A DNA stretch of 64,000 nucleotides from Porphyra umbilicalis (lineage: Eukaryota; Rhodophyta; Bangiophyceae; Bangiales; Bangiaceae), in assembly GCA_002049455.2 (NCBI GenBank), contig KV919070.1, forward strand, positions 1-64,000. The letters run 5' to 3'. Each line of letters starts with the position of its first letter. Positions within the stretch are counted from its first letter, which is position 1. The notes below the pieces were generated by a model. That model was not told where the DNA came from. It ran no database searches and saw only the letters and a program-made list of their open reading frames with translations. Positions 55,301 through 64,000 of this stretch are shown here, piece by piece. The translations under genes and the position numbers were made by a program.

Positions 55301-55764
55301 GGGCGCACTTGTCTCCATCGGCCGCTGCCGATGGCGAGTCCGGTACAAGGCGCTGTCGAAACGTTCAGGTTCTAGTCGGCTTGCGCGCTCGGCTTGTACT
55401 GGGCCGGTCCCACACGCACGGCTTTGGAGTCTTTTCGGCGGAACAAGCGGACACCGGCGACTTTGTGGGGGAGTACGTCGGCGAGCTCGTGCCCCACGAT
55501 GATGCACATGCGAGAGGGCGGGTGTGCGACGCGATGGGTGTCAGCTTCTTGTACACGGTAACGCGGGACGTCGTTCTCGACGCCACTCGAGTCGGCAGTC
55601 GCATGCGGTACGTGAATCACAGTAAAGCGCAAGCGAACCTCGTGCCGAAACTGCTGAGTGTTTGTGGTTACATCCGGGTCGGCGTGTTCGCTGCGAGAGA
55701 GCTGGTACCCGGGGAAAAGCTCTTTTTTGACCATGGATACGCCGTCACCGGCTGGCAAGAGTGA
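52330..55764 (+). CDS. E(z)-like histone methyltransferase (CXC + SET)
   Basis: Three blocks lie in one frame: 52330-52839, 52948-53439 and 53440-55764, separated by TGA (52837) and TAG (53437), so introns must remove the stops if the gene is intact. E(z) proteins are the catalytic subunit of Polycomb repressive complex 2 and methylate histone H3 Lys27. The C-terminal block has a Cys-rich CXC region (YRPCYHVGRCTTEVCRCARV, CEKYCGC, then CSRRVWCSCVAPSRCDSDDC and PCFAVDRECDPD) and a SET domain (GFGVFSAEQADTGDFVGEYV, SFLYTVTRDVVLDATR, RYVNHSKAQANLVPK, GVFAARELVPGEKLFFDHGY). The gene ends near the SET, as is usual. VVDALATLLDSNAAIVRRTI and the acidic HDDSDGSDASEDG resemble the middle of E(z). Block 1 has degenerate 30-bp repeats (GAVSGAG-type). 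The start codon is unresolved; no ATG opens the third block. Confidence 0.75.
54958..55170 (+). other. Possible in-frame intron splitting the CXC region (213 bp)
   Basis: GCTCGG|GTGCGGTGGG at 54958 and CCGTCACAG|GCGCG at 55170 would remove 71 stop-free codons in phase 0. Removal would bring CEKYCGCAR close to SRLCSRRVWCSC, which restores the compact cysteine spacing expected of a CXC domain. The alternative is a Ser/Ala-rich insertion in the protein. Confidence 0.45.
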
Positions 55765-56119
55765 TTCGTTAAACGATCATTGTGGTGCCCGGGGCGAGTG
55801 TCGGGGGGCTCACCGACAGCTTTTCGGAGTACGACTCAGGGGCGCTTGCCAGAATGCACGACGTCTGGTGGCATTTTTGATGCGTGGCATCAGTCGGCGC
55901 TCCGATATACACATTGTGCTGCTTTTTTTTCTTGTTCTTCTCCCGTCAAGCATGCATGCAGACGGTGGACCAAGAGCACCTCGGACGCGTCCAGTGCCAG
56001 TCATGGCCGTCCGGCGATGACAGTAGGGGGTAACGAAAGGTTGCAGAGCAAAGCAAGGACAGGCGAGTTTTACATCGCCGTCACGGGTGAGGTAGTATCA
56101 CACCAGAGTCAAAGGGTTG
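55765..56119. other. Spacer between convergent E(z)-like and F-box genes
   Basis: A T-rich tract at 55923-55935 may take part in 3'-end formation. No gene identified. Confidence 0.4.
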
Positions 56120-57335
56120 TCAGCAAGGTGAAGTCGACACTGCGCTGTGACGCCGCCATCCCCACGCGACGCAAAGGTGCCGGACACCAAAACATTCTGC
56201 GTGCGCAGCCACATCATCCACGACGCCCTTGTCCGGTGCATCGGAAGAAAACGCGTTCACCGCAAACCTCATGATGTGGCCGTCGACGGGCTCCCAGCGC
56301 CTACAGCGCCAAGGCTGCGCTAACGTCGGCCATGCAGCCGCCACTTGGTCGTATACCGCGACAGTGAAGGCCACAAAGTCGGCCACCCGACTCTGGTCCA
56401 CGCCACCCATTCCACCGACAAACCGGGCCACCAAACCGGACCGAAGCGCGAGGGCGGCGGGCACCCAATGATGCACGGAATGAAGCACAATAGATACAGA
56501 CACCCCGTGAAGATGTCAACTGCCCGCCGCATGCGCGCGCACCTGCTCCTGCAAGAATAGCAGGCGCCGCACCCGTAATCGAAGCTTCACGAGGACCAAA
56601 GGCATGGCCGCCCAGCGAGCCACACGGGCCGTCTCGTCTGGGAGCATGATGGGTGTAACTGCGTACGGCGATCGACCGACAGCATCTTGAACCGCATCTG
56701 CGACCTCCTCGAGCGCGCCAAAAAAACGCCATGCGCAGTACCGTCGCTGCATCAAAACGCACCTCCGCACTGCTGTCCGCCACGACAACGGCGTGTAGCT
56801 GAATGCCCCAAACCCAAGTGACTACCTCAGTGGACACGTCGCGCGGCGACCGAACACGCACACTGGCAGGTGACGGAAATGGAATCGAAGAAGAAGCAGC
56901 CGCAACATGCTCCGCCCACAGTTGGAGGTCGAACATGGGCGTCGTTCCACCGCCAAGTCCGTCCAGCAGGCGGCTCCCAGTGGCGACGACGCGCAACACG
57001 AGGACGATAAACCGTCCTGGCGTCTCCACCTCAACCCGTGCGGCCAGTGGAAACGCGCATGGCAGCCGCTCTCTCGCTCCAACCGCGCCACCAAGACCCC
57101 CCGACATTAAATGCCCAGAGGCACGGCAGTGAGGCAGGCGGCTCTCGTCTGACGTCGCGTCCTCTCCGAGAACCGCCTAGCCAATGGATTTGTGCAGGGT
57201 GTCGGTTGTGCACGCCTCGCGCCAGCCCGTCGACACGTCAGCCATCGCGAGGCGGTCGTGGACGGGCAACTCTTCCAGCACCAATTTTCGAATCTCAGCT
57301 GGGAGGCTCTCGAAACAAGCTGTCGGGGGGCACAT
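56120..57335 (-). CDS. F-box protein, frame interrupted
   Basis: From the ATG at 57333-57335 the product opens with an F-box: FESLPAEIRKLVLEELPVHD then RLAMADVSTGWREACTTD, about residues 7-50. F-box proteins recruit substrates to SCF ubiquitin ligases through Skp1. A TAG (57177-57179) follows the F-box, but the same frame continues through RVEVETPGRFIVLVLRVVAT, FDLQLWAEHVAAASSSIPFP and TWVWGIQLHAVVVADSSAEV. A run of seven T in the sense strand (near 56720-56726) then shifts to FFGALEEVADAVQDAV and WAAMPLVLVKLRLRVRRLLF. After TGA (56516-56518) the frame resumes with VADFVAFTVAVYDQVAAAWP. Introns, decay or base-call errors could explain the breaks. The substrate-binding half is not identifiable. 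The upstream leader holds a 25-bp direct repeat (57351-57400). Confidence 0.55.
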
Positions 57336-57879
57336 GATGCCGCGCAAAGGGGGGATGAGGCCGGGTGAAAGAGGGGATGAGGCCGGGTCAAAGAGAGGTG
57401 CACCGGGCTCACCACGTCCAAGTGTGCCATGTAGCCACAACAGACCAGATCAAGCAGCGTGCCCGAGGAGGTCGCACGTCGTGAGAGCGACCAGTGGGAC
57501 GCACACGAATTGGCGCCCCGCGATGGCGCCTCGCTGATGATTGCCGAGAGGTCCAGGCCTGCCCTGCTTTCGCCGAGGACCCGGTCGATCGCCTTGCTTC
57601 AATGCCACATGATCGTATTGGGATGCATACTCCTGGATGCGCAATAAATACCTAATTGAAGTCCAGCTTTTCAAGAAAAACCATGGTTCTTCCTGTTTAT
57701 ATTGGCTGAAGCCGTCTCAGTTTATCCGCTTTAAACTGTGTGAAAAGTGAGTCCAGCAGTATTTGCGCTGTCCTGATGCAAGCTGAATGGCCAATCCCAG
57801 TGTTGGCGCCGTGTTGTCCTCGTGGCCGCGGCGCCCGGCAGCACGTCGGCTCTGAGACTCTCCACCTGGCCCTCGCATT
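57336..57879. other. Divergent intergenic stretch
   Basis: Probably holds promoters for the F-box gene (-) and the zinc-finger gene (+). The words ATAAATACC (57644) and GTTTATATTGG (57694) are AT-rich, but I cannot assign a TATA box to either gene. Confidence 0.35.
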
Positions 57880-58965
57880 TTGCTGCTGCATCCTCGTCGC
57901 ACCACCAACCTTTGTCTAGCTCGTGGTCATCTGCGCATACCGAATACGGCTCCTGGCCGCCGCCTTCGCCCTACCCTTTTTCCCACCATCGCGCGCACCG
58001 ACTTACCATGGCTGCTTTCCGCCCGCCCCTCTCCCCCACCAGGAACCTCCCCGCCCTCCATCCCGAGCATCGCTGTATTTGCTGCGTGTCGTCTGTGTGC
58101 AATGACTCTGACGGGGCCGGCGAGCTTCGCTGAGCACGTCCGCGGCAAGAAGCATCACCGTCTGGAGGGGGCTGCGGCAGTCCTTGCGAGCGCCTCGTCC
58201 GCACACCCCTGGGCCTGTACTCTGTGTACGCTGCACAACGACACTGGCAAGAGCCTCTTCTCGCACGTCGGGCGGTCGAGCGCTTGCGAACCGCCGGACG
58301 GATTCACGAGAACGCCCCTCTGGTTCCGCGCCTGCGGGCCGCGGTAGACGAGGTTCGTCGGACAGGCGACGAGGACGGGCAAAGAGCTCGTCCTCGTCGC
58401 CTGTATTTTGGTGGCGGCCGAGGCCGAAGCCGCAGACACGGAGGAGTCCGATGACGACAGCGACTCGGCGGCGCCGCGTGAGGACGGAGCGAACGGCGAG
58501 ACGCGCAACGGCAACGCCAAGCGGGCGCCCAACTCTCGGGTGGCCACGTAGGCGATGGACGATGGTCGCCGTGCATCTCGATCCGGTTCTGGCGCTGTCC
58601 GGGCTCGTTGCGCTGGTGCTTCCTCTGGGCGCCAGCACAACGACCGATACCCACGTGTCGCTCGTGACACCAGAGTTCCGGCTGTTGTTGCCTCCTAGAG
58701 TGGCCGCAAGCGGCGTCGCGAAGATGGAGCCGCCAGCAGGTCGTGGCAAGACACACCTGAGGATGGAGGAGAGACAGGGTCGGGCATTGCTGTACGCGCG
58801 CAAGCGAGGGGCGGGGGCGAGCCCGCCAATGGCGCGAGCGGCGGCACGATTGTCGTCGTGCCGCAGGGAGCCACCGTACTGTTTGAGTGTCTCCGATGTG
58901 GAGGGCTGTACGGCACAGCGTCAGCGTTTACGCGGCACATGTGCAGCCCCGCACATTTTTCGTGA
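57880..58965 (+). CDS. U1-type C2H2 zinc-finger protein, frame interrupted
   Basis: One frame carries three fingers. CRLCAMTLTGPASFAEHVRG-KKH (58087-58157) fits C-x2-C-x12-H-x5-H, the U1/matrin type that binds double-stranded RNA or RNA-protein complexes. A second unit, CTLCTLHNDTGKSLFSHVGR (from 58216), keeps Cys-x2-Cys-x12-His but ends in Cys. The third, CLRCGGLYGTASAFTRHMCS-PAH (58888-58956), is again C-x2-C-x12-H-x5-H, nine bases before the TGA stop. Between fingers two and three the same frame is acidic (TEESDDDSDSAAPREDG) and then basic (GRKRRRED), typical coding composition, but it contains three TAG codons (58345, about 58549 and about 58694). Small introns could remove them; otherwise the gene is decayed. 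The start is unresolved because no ATG precedes finger one in this frame. Confidence 0.55.
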
Positions 58966-59574
58966 TGGTCCGTGTTCTTTGGGATGGTCCGTTATGGATG
59001 TACCCGTCGTTATCTCGCCGCTCTTTGTTCTGCTGCTGTGCGCTGACCATTTACTGTGACATTGCGCGAGGGTTTCCTCATCGGTATGTATGCTTTTCAT
59101 AGTCATTGCATGCCCTGTTCTTGTTTCTTGTTCACAAGCCATGCTGTTCCCCTTGTTATGGACACTGCTCGATGGCAACTGGGACCGAACAGCAACGTCC
59201 TTTCCTCTTTACTGGCTTCCCTCTCCCCCCCACCTAAAACCGCCGATACAGACACGATGCCGTGTCAGCAGCATCGGCCTCTACAGTGCACGTAGAGAGA
59301 ACCCCCGTTCAGCGGCATCTGTCCTGTACTAATGGCTTGGTGACTGTACCTCCGGTCCCGTCGCCATTCGAAGTCCCACGCAGGCGACGGTACGACATAG
59401 CGCATTCGAACTGCCACCAGCAGCGACCTCTCTTTTCCACAAAAGACTTGACGGTCCCGCCACCATCCCCAGCCAAGGCGGAGCAGCTGCGAGGAATCAA
59501 GTGCAGGAGGAGAGGCACGTACCGCAACAGCGGACGGGCGAAGAAAACGCCCCAAATAGAGTCGCAGACAGGTA

Positions 59575-59960
59575 GAGGGGACGCGCTCACGGGCGGCACA
59601 GACGGGGGTGGGAGACGTGCCCACCAAAAGCACAGGCGGGGAGGGAGAGACGACCAACAGCGGCAAAGACGCCGGACGAGGGGCGCACACAAATAGCATA
59701 CACGGGCGGAGTAGAAGCCCTCAACAGCGATACAGACAGATGCGGGAGAGTCGCGGACGGGGGGCACGAACGGGTAGAGGAGAGCCGCTCACTGGCGGCA
59801 CAGACGGGGGTGGGAGACGTGCCCACCAAAAGCACAGGCGGGGAGGGAGAGATGACGAACAGCGGCAAAGACGCCGAACGAGGGGCGCACACAAATAGCG
59901 TACACGGGCGGAGTAGAAGCCCTCAACAGCGATACAGACAGATGCGGGAGAGTCGCGGAC
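59575..59960. repeat. 202-bp tandem duplication
   Basis: Units share GGCGGCACAGACGGGGGTGG (59592 and 59794) and run almost identically through CACCAAAAGCACAGGCGGGG and CTCAACAGCGATACAGACAG. The high identity suggests a recent event. Confidence 0.9.
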
Positions 59961-60822
59961 GAAGGACACAGGAATCAGGAAAGACCCTCACGAGACGCAT
60001 GGACAACCACCACCTGTGCAGCATGGAGATTGCTGGAATGTGTCCCGCGACTCAAAGTCTTCCAACGTTCCACACTAATGTTTCATTCCTTGTACAAGAC
60101 ATTCACTGTAAATACGTCAACGAGCGTCGTGTCAATTTGAGCGATGGTCTCTGCGTCAATGAATGGAAACGCAACACGATTGATCAAAGCCTCGAAAACT
60201 GCAAACGATCTCAGTACGACGGTCGATGTTTTTTAAAACGGAAGCGGGTACAAAACAGCCTCCCCGCTGTTTCCCACCTTTCTGGTGCTATGGAGACAAA
60301 GTCTCAAGCTCATTGCTATACGGCCGCATGTGCGCACTACGACTGTCAACACGGTGACTGGCACTTGTGATATTCCTTGACGGAACAACAAAGGGAAGAA
60401 GAGATATGGCAATGAAGCGAATGGTGGTCTTGCTTCACCAGACACACACTTACCGCGCCCTGAGCCAGAGGTCACCACAGCGTCGTGCTTGTATGCTGTC
60501 GGCGCAGTTTGGTGCGCCCCAGAATATTCCACGACATATGTAGGCCTCTGAGCGCAGAGCAGAGTGTGAGGTCGTCAAGTCAGATCATTCCAATTGTCAA
60601 ACGGGCTGGTCTCATTCCGAGATTGCGGATTTACAGCATTCCTATCGAGCAGAGGCGCCCCGTCCCACACCATGTCCATGTGCTTGACGTAGCGATCGTC
60701 CAGAATCTCAACCGAAGCGTCGCTTCGTGTGCGTCTCTCGCAATTTTTACTCTGCAAACCGACGGCAGGAGATCAGCCTCCGGCACGGATTGCAAGAACC
60801 TGGCCGTTCTCCGAACCGGCAA

Positions 60823-60852
60823 GGCTCGATTCTGATTGGTCAGAATCGAGCC
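60823..60852. repeat. Perfect 13-bp hairpin
   Basis: GGCTCGATTCTGA and TCAGAATCGAGCC flank a TTGG tetraloop. There is no T-run after it, and its role is unknown. Confidence 0.85.
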
Positions 60853-62531
60853 CCTCACTCTAGCACGATGAAGTGAGTGTTGGTCGCTGGCGATCCGTCG
60901 TCGTCGTCGTCCTGGCCGGTTCCGCAGTTGCTCAATCGACCGTCCATTGTCACTCACTCCCAACACGTCGTCCCTCGATTTGCTGCTCCCATCGCTCTGG
61001 TTCGCGGCGGTTGCTTTCGACAGTTCTGTTGACACCATCCGACGCACTGTGCGTTTTACAGCACTGCTTGCTCCCACTCATCCAGGCGATCATCGTCATT
61101 GTTCATGTTTGCAGTATGCCCTTGACGAAGGCGATATTTGAGATGGTTGGTCGTTTCTTGGCTCAACGACCCTATGATTGTCCCGATACTGATTTATTTT
61201 TCGCTCTCGACAGCGTCATTTCGGTATCGGTGCGACCAACCACCTGCGCTCCTCGACAACAGCCCGACCGCCTCAAGTCCCACCTCGATTATGACCAGGA
61301 AAGTGGCGACTGGGGGTGCCTCCGGCGCGACGCTCCCACAAAGACGACGGAGCATCGTAGTGTGTCCCACCGCCTGCAGGCGGCGGCTGTGGTGAAGGGA
61401 AGTATGAGCCCACTGGTGCGGCGAACGACGGCGCCATCCGCTCGCTCCCCTCCCTCTTCGTTAGCCAGAACAAAGGCGGCTCTGCGACTCAAGAGACCAC
61501 CCTGACTTGAACAGTGGTCCTCACAATGCGCAGCGCAGAAACAACCGCCGCTGCTGTCACCAGATGGTCCACTGACATCGACAGCAGTAGCGCAACAGGC
61601 ACACTCGATGCACTCGAATCGACAGGATAAAGCGGCGCCTTTTCATGCGGACTCTGTGACTGACGGGACGGAGATGCAACGCAGTTTGCCTTGTCGGCGG
61701 AGGTCCAGTGGGGGGTCTGCGCGGACGTTCGGCTTCCATGGTCCGCGTGGACGCATGCCAGTGGCGGCAACGGGTGAGATCCAGATGTCGGCGACGGTGG
61801 GGGTCCCGAGACGAATTCGCTTGGATGGTCCTCATTCATTGTCCGTGTGGATGCATGCCAGTTGCGGTGATAGGTCAGAGGTTGGCGCTCCCCCCTTGCA
61901 CGACCCTGTACCGGCGCCAGTTGGCGCAGAGCTAGCTCCCCTGGCAACCCACCACCTGATCAAACCGTTTCTCACGACAGCCGCGGCCGCCTAGAACAGC
62001 CGTCAAACGGGGGTATCCCGCCCCCCCGCAGCCTCTTTACGACTCTGCCCGCGGCCAATCGCTCACGTCCACACTGTGCTCTTGCTGTGACGGGCGGCGT
62101 CGACGTCATCAGTCGTTCCCAGTTTTGGACAACGCTGAGAGCGGTGACACGACGGTAGCTGTCGGAGATCCCGACCCCGAAAGGCAGTGATGCCGGACGC
62201 GAATAGCGGAGTGGACGTGGTGTGCGCAACCTCCCTGACCGCGCGTCAGCCCCGACCACCTCTGAGTCCATCACGTGAAGTCGCCCGAGCGGACAAGCCC
62301 GCATGACACAGCGCGTTGCTTCTGGAAATGCGCTGAGCCTTGTCACGTCTATGTCCCTTGTTCCCCGTGTTCAATGCCTTTTCCTATTGGGCCGCTCTAC
62401 AAAATAGGACGTTCTGCAGAAGCACACGTCTGCTAAAAAAAGAGTACGTTTCAAACACACGTCTGCTGCCACAGTTGGACCCGGGTCGCGCCTACACACT
62501 GGTCGAGCCGCCCCGGTACTGCCCCTCCACT

Positions 62532-62609
62532 ATGTGACGGTCCGTCACATGGCCCCCCACACTCGGGGAACCGGATTCCCCGGAAATATGTCCCACTACC
62601 ACATATTTC
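62532..62609. repeat. Cluster of three perfect hairpins
   Basis: ATGTGACGG-T-CCGTCACAT (62532-62550), GGGGAA-CCGGA-TTCCCC (62565-62581) and GAAATATGT-9-ACATATTTC (62583-62609) follow one another in 78 bases. All three are fully paired. Confidence 0.85.
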
Positions 62610-62900
62610 AAATTGATCCGTTGGCGACCCACTTGTGATCACCTCGTGGCTCACCAACCACAACCGCAATCCCAATACTTCCCTGGCATTCGTAACCCCC
62701 CCGAGCGGGCCCCTACTTAAGACCGTAATTTTGTGCAAACCCGACTTGGATTATCGACTTACGTTACTCCGCGCCCCTGACCCCGGGGCGCCGCGAGGGT
62801 GTCACGTAGCACCCTTCCCCCGCCTCTACTCAAGGCGGTATTCGAAGCTTCGGCCGTCCTTCGGGTTATGCGCCCCGTGGGCCCTGAGGGGAGGGTTTTT

Positions 62901-62980
62901 CGAGGTTCCTTTGAGGGTGTCTGAGGAGGATTTTCCGAGGGTCCTTTGAGGGTGTCTGAGAAGGGTCTTCCGAGGGTCCG
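62901..62980. repeat. 35-bp tandem repeat
   Basis: Units start CGAGGTTCCTTTGAG (62901), CGAGGGTCCTTTGAG (62936) and CGAGGGTCC (62971, partial), each of the first two followed by GGTGTCTGAG. Confidence 0.85.
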
Positions 62981-64000
62981 AGGGGAACGGATGGGATAAG
63001 AGGGTGAGGCGTGAGTGTCGCCTCAAGGCCTTCGACGCGGGCAAGTTAACTTCCGGTCACACAACTCGTGTTTGTCGCTCGGGGCTCCTTCCTCCGGTCG
63101 ACGCCGTGCGTGTGTGCTCTTCGGGGGTTTCTTCCGGGGCGGGTATTCTCCGAAATGACTACCCGGCGACACGGTTTGGCTCGCCCTCCCCCCAACTGGG
63201 TGGGGTGGGCTGAGCGTCTTGTCACACACTACATGCAGGCACACGCATCGTCTACGGTGCATCGTGGGTGGCCGCCGCACCCGCCCCCGTGGGTGGCTGT
63301 GGCCCCGTGCTGTTTGAACGGAGACTCCGCCCCCTCCCTAGCGCCCCTCCTCCCGGCTCTCGACGCCCCCACGCGTTTCTATGCACAGGAAGAGCCACCA
63401 CCTGCCGCCCTGGTTCACACCAGGCGCCCCGATGGTGTCCGGGACGGCGCCGAGATGCAGCTCCACAGGGGGCGCCGCCGTGACGGCGCCATCGACAACG
63501 CCGCCCGCGACCTTGCTGGCGTTACAGACGCCGGCGCCGACAGCTGGAACCAAGGCCGACTCAACAGGATCCCGGACGCAGACGAATGAGGGAGCCCCGA
63601 CTGGGTCCCAAAAAAGAGAGTGAGACTGACAGGAAGCAGAGGGCCCTCACTGCAACGTACCGTAAAAGTGTCGTGCTCTTCACACGTACGGGTAATCGAC
63701 AGACATGGGCGGAGACACACATACGCCTGTAGCACAGAGAGTGTCAAAAGCTACGGACCTCAATTCCCGTCATTTCGCGCCCGTGTCTATCTTTTTGTCA
63801 TATCAAGGCCACGCACGACCGGATGCAATGACCCCCGCATCTCTGACGTACCGCAACAATCCTTACCCATCGTGCGTCGTCGGAGCAACGCCGCTGGACG
63901 ACCGCGACGAGAACTACAGCGCCCTACAGATGAGGAGGCAAATGCGCCTGAACCGACCGTGACGACGGCATGCAAGGGCAACAACGGTGGTCAAGATGAT

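Larger units (their letters stand above)
58966..64000. other. No identified gene
   Basis: Frames at 60631-61077 (-), 60873-61505 (+), 61608-61994 (+) and 63068-63589 (+) are of mixed composition, but none has a domain I recognise and they overlap on opposite strands. Repeats and hairpins within this stretch are listed separately. Confidence 0.35.

Noticed and set aside
1-64000. CRISPR arrays, rRNA genes, reverse transcriptase or integrase genes
   Set aside because: No regular spacer-repeat array, no rRNA core sequence, and no YxDD-type or integrase zinc-finger motif seen in any frame.

Overview
The window reads as eukaryotic nuclear DNA that is strongly GC-rich and gene-poor. It carries many long poly-G/C runs and Pro/Ala/Gly-rich reading frames. 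Eukaryotic marks include a Myb factor, an E(z)-type SET-domain histone methyltransferase, an F-box protein, U1-type C2H2 zinc fingers, Harbinger transposases and a spliceosomal GT-AG intron inside one transposase. Long open frames with few introns, extreme GC bias and Harbinger elements with a SANT-like partner would fit a bangiophyte red alga (Porphyra/Pyropia type). That is an inference from style; no ribosomal or organellar marker is present to confirm it.

Layout. 0-0.5 kb: the 3' end of an FtsJ/RrmJ-type rRNA 2'-O-methyltransferase gene. 0.5-6.7 kb: no recognisable gene, but a 135-bp near-perfect hairpin, a truncated MITE copy and a 257-bp tandem duplication. 6.7-9.7 kb: a low-complexity R2R3-Myb gene whose 3' end is tandemly duplicated next to poly-G minisatellites. 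9.8-15.4 kb: repeats, including a 1.27-kb fold-back element, a TATA-box region and the first of three copies of a ~0.7-kb dispersed repeat. 15.4-23.3 kb: two Harbinger-type elements placed end to end with a shared TGA target site. The first (1.79 kb) is non-autonomous. The second (6.1 kb) carries a SANT-like partner gene and, convergently, a damaged DDE transposase with a 227-bp intron. 23.7-26.9 kb: a 459-bp MITE interrupted by a ~0.72-kb inverted-repeat element, then a 1.89-kb element with 34-bp inverted repeats.

27-36 kb: the second dispersed-repeat copy, a poly-C region and a lineage-specific gene (32.2-33.4 kb) with a single in-frame TAG. 36-42.3 kb: AT-rich patches, then a second, unrelated Harbinger-like pair: a SANT/Myb-like partner on + and a convergent plant-transposon-type transposase on -, both broken. 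42.3-50.8 kb: mostly low-complexity DNA with an unidentified fragmented gene at 47.6-49.4 kb. 50.8-52.3 kb: the third dispersed-repeat copy between two AT-rich patches. 52.3-55.8 kb: the E(z)-like gene. 56.1-57.3 kb: an F-box gene on -. 57.9-59.0 kb: a U1-type zinc-finger gene on +. 59-64 kb: no identified gene, with tandem repeats and a cluster of short perfect hairpins.

The most coherent biology is the transposon community. Two different transposase lineages are each paired with a SANT-like protein gene in the same partner-plus, transposase-minus convergent order. One pair sits in an element with defined ends, a 3-bp target duplication and subterminal hairpins that could be binding sites. 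Several host-like genes show a continuous frame broken by one or more stop codons, so gene models here need transcript evidence before any is called a pseudogene.
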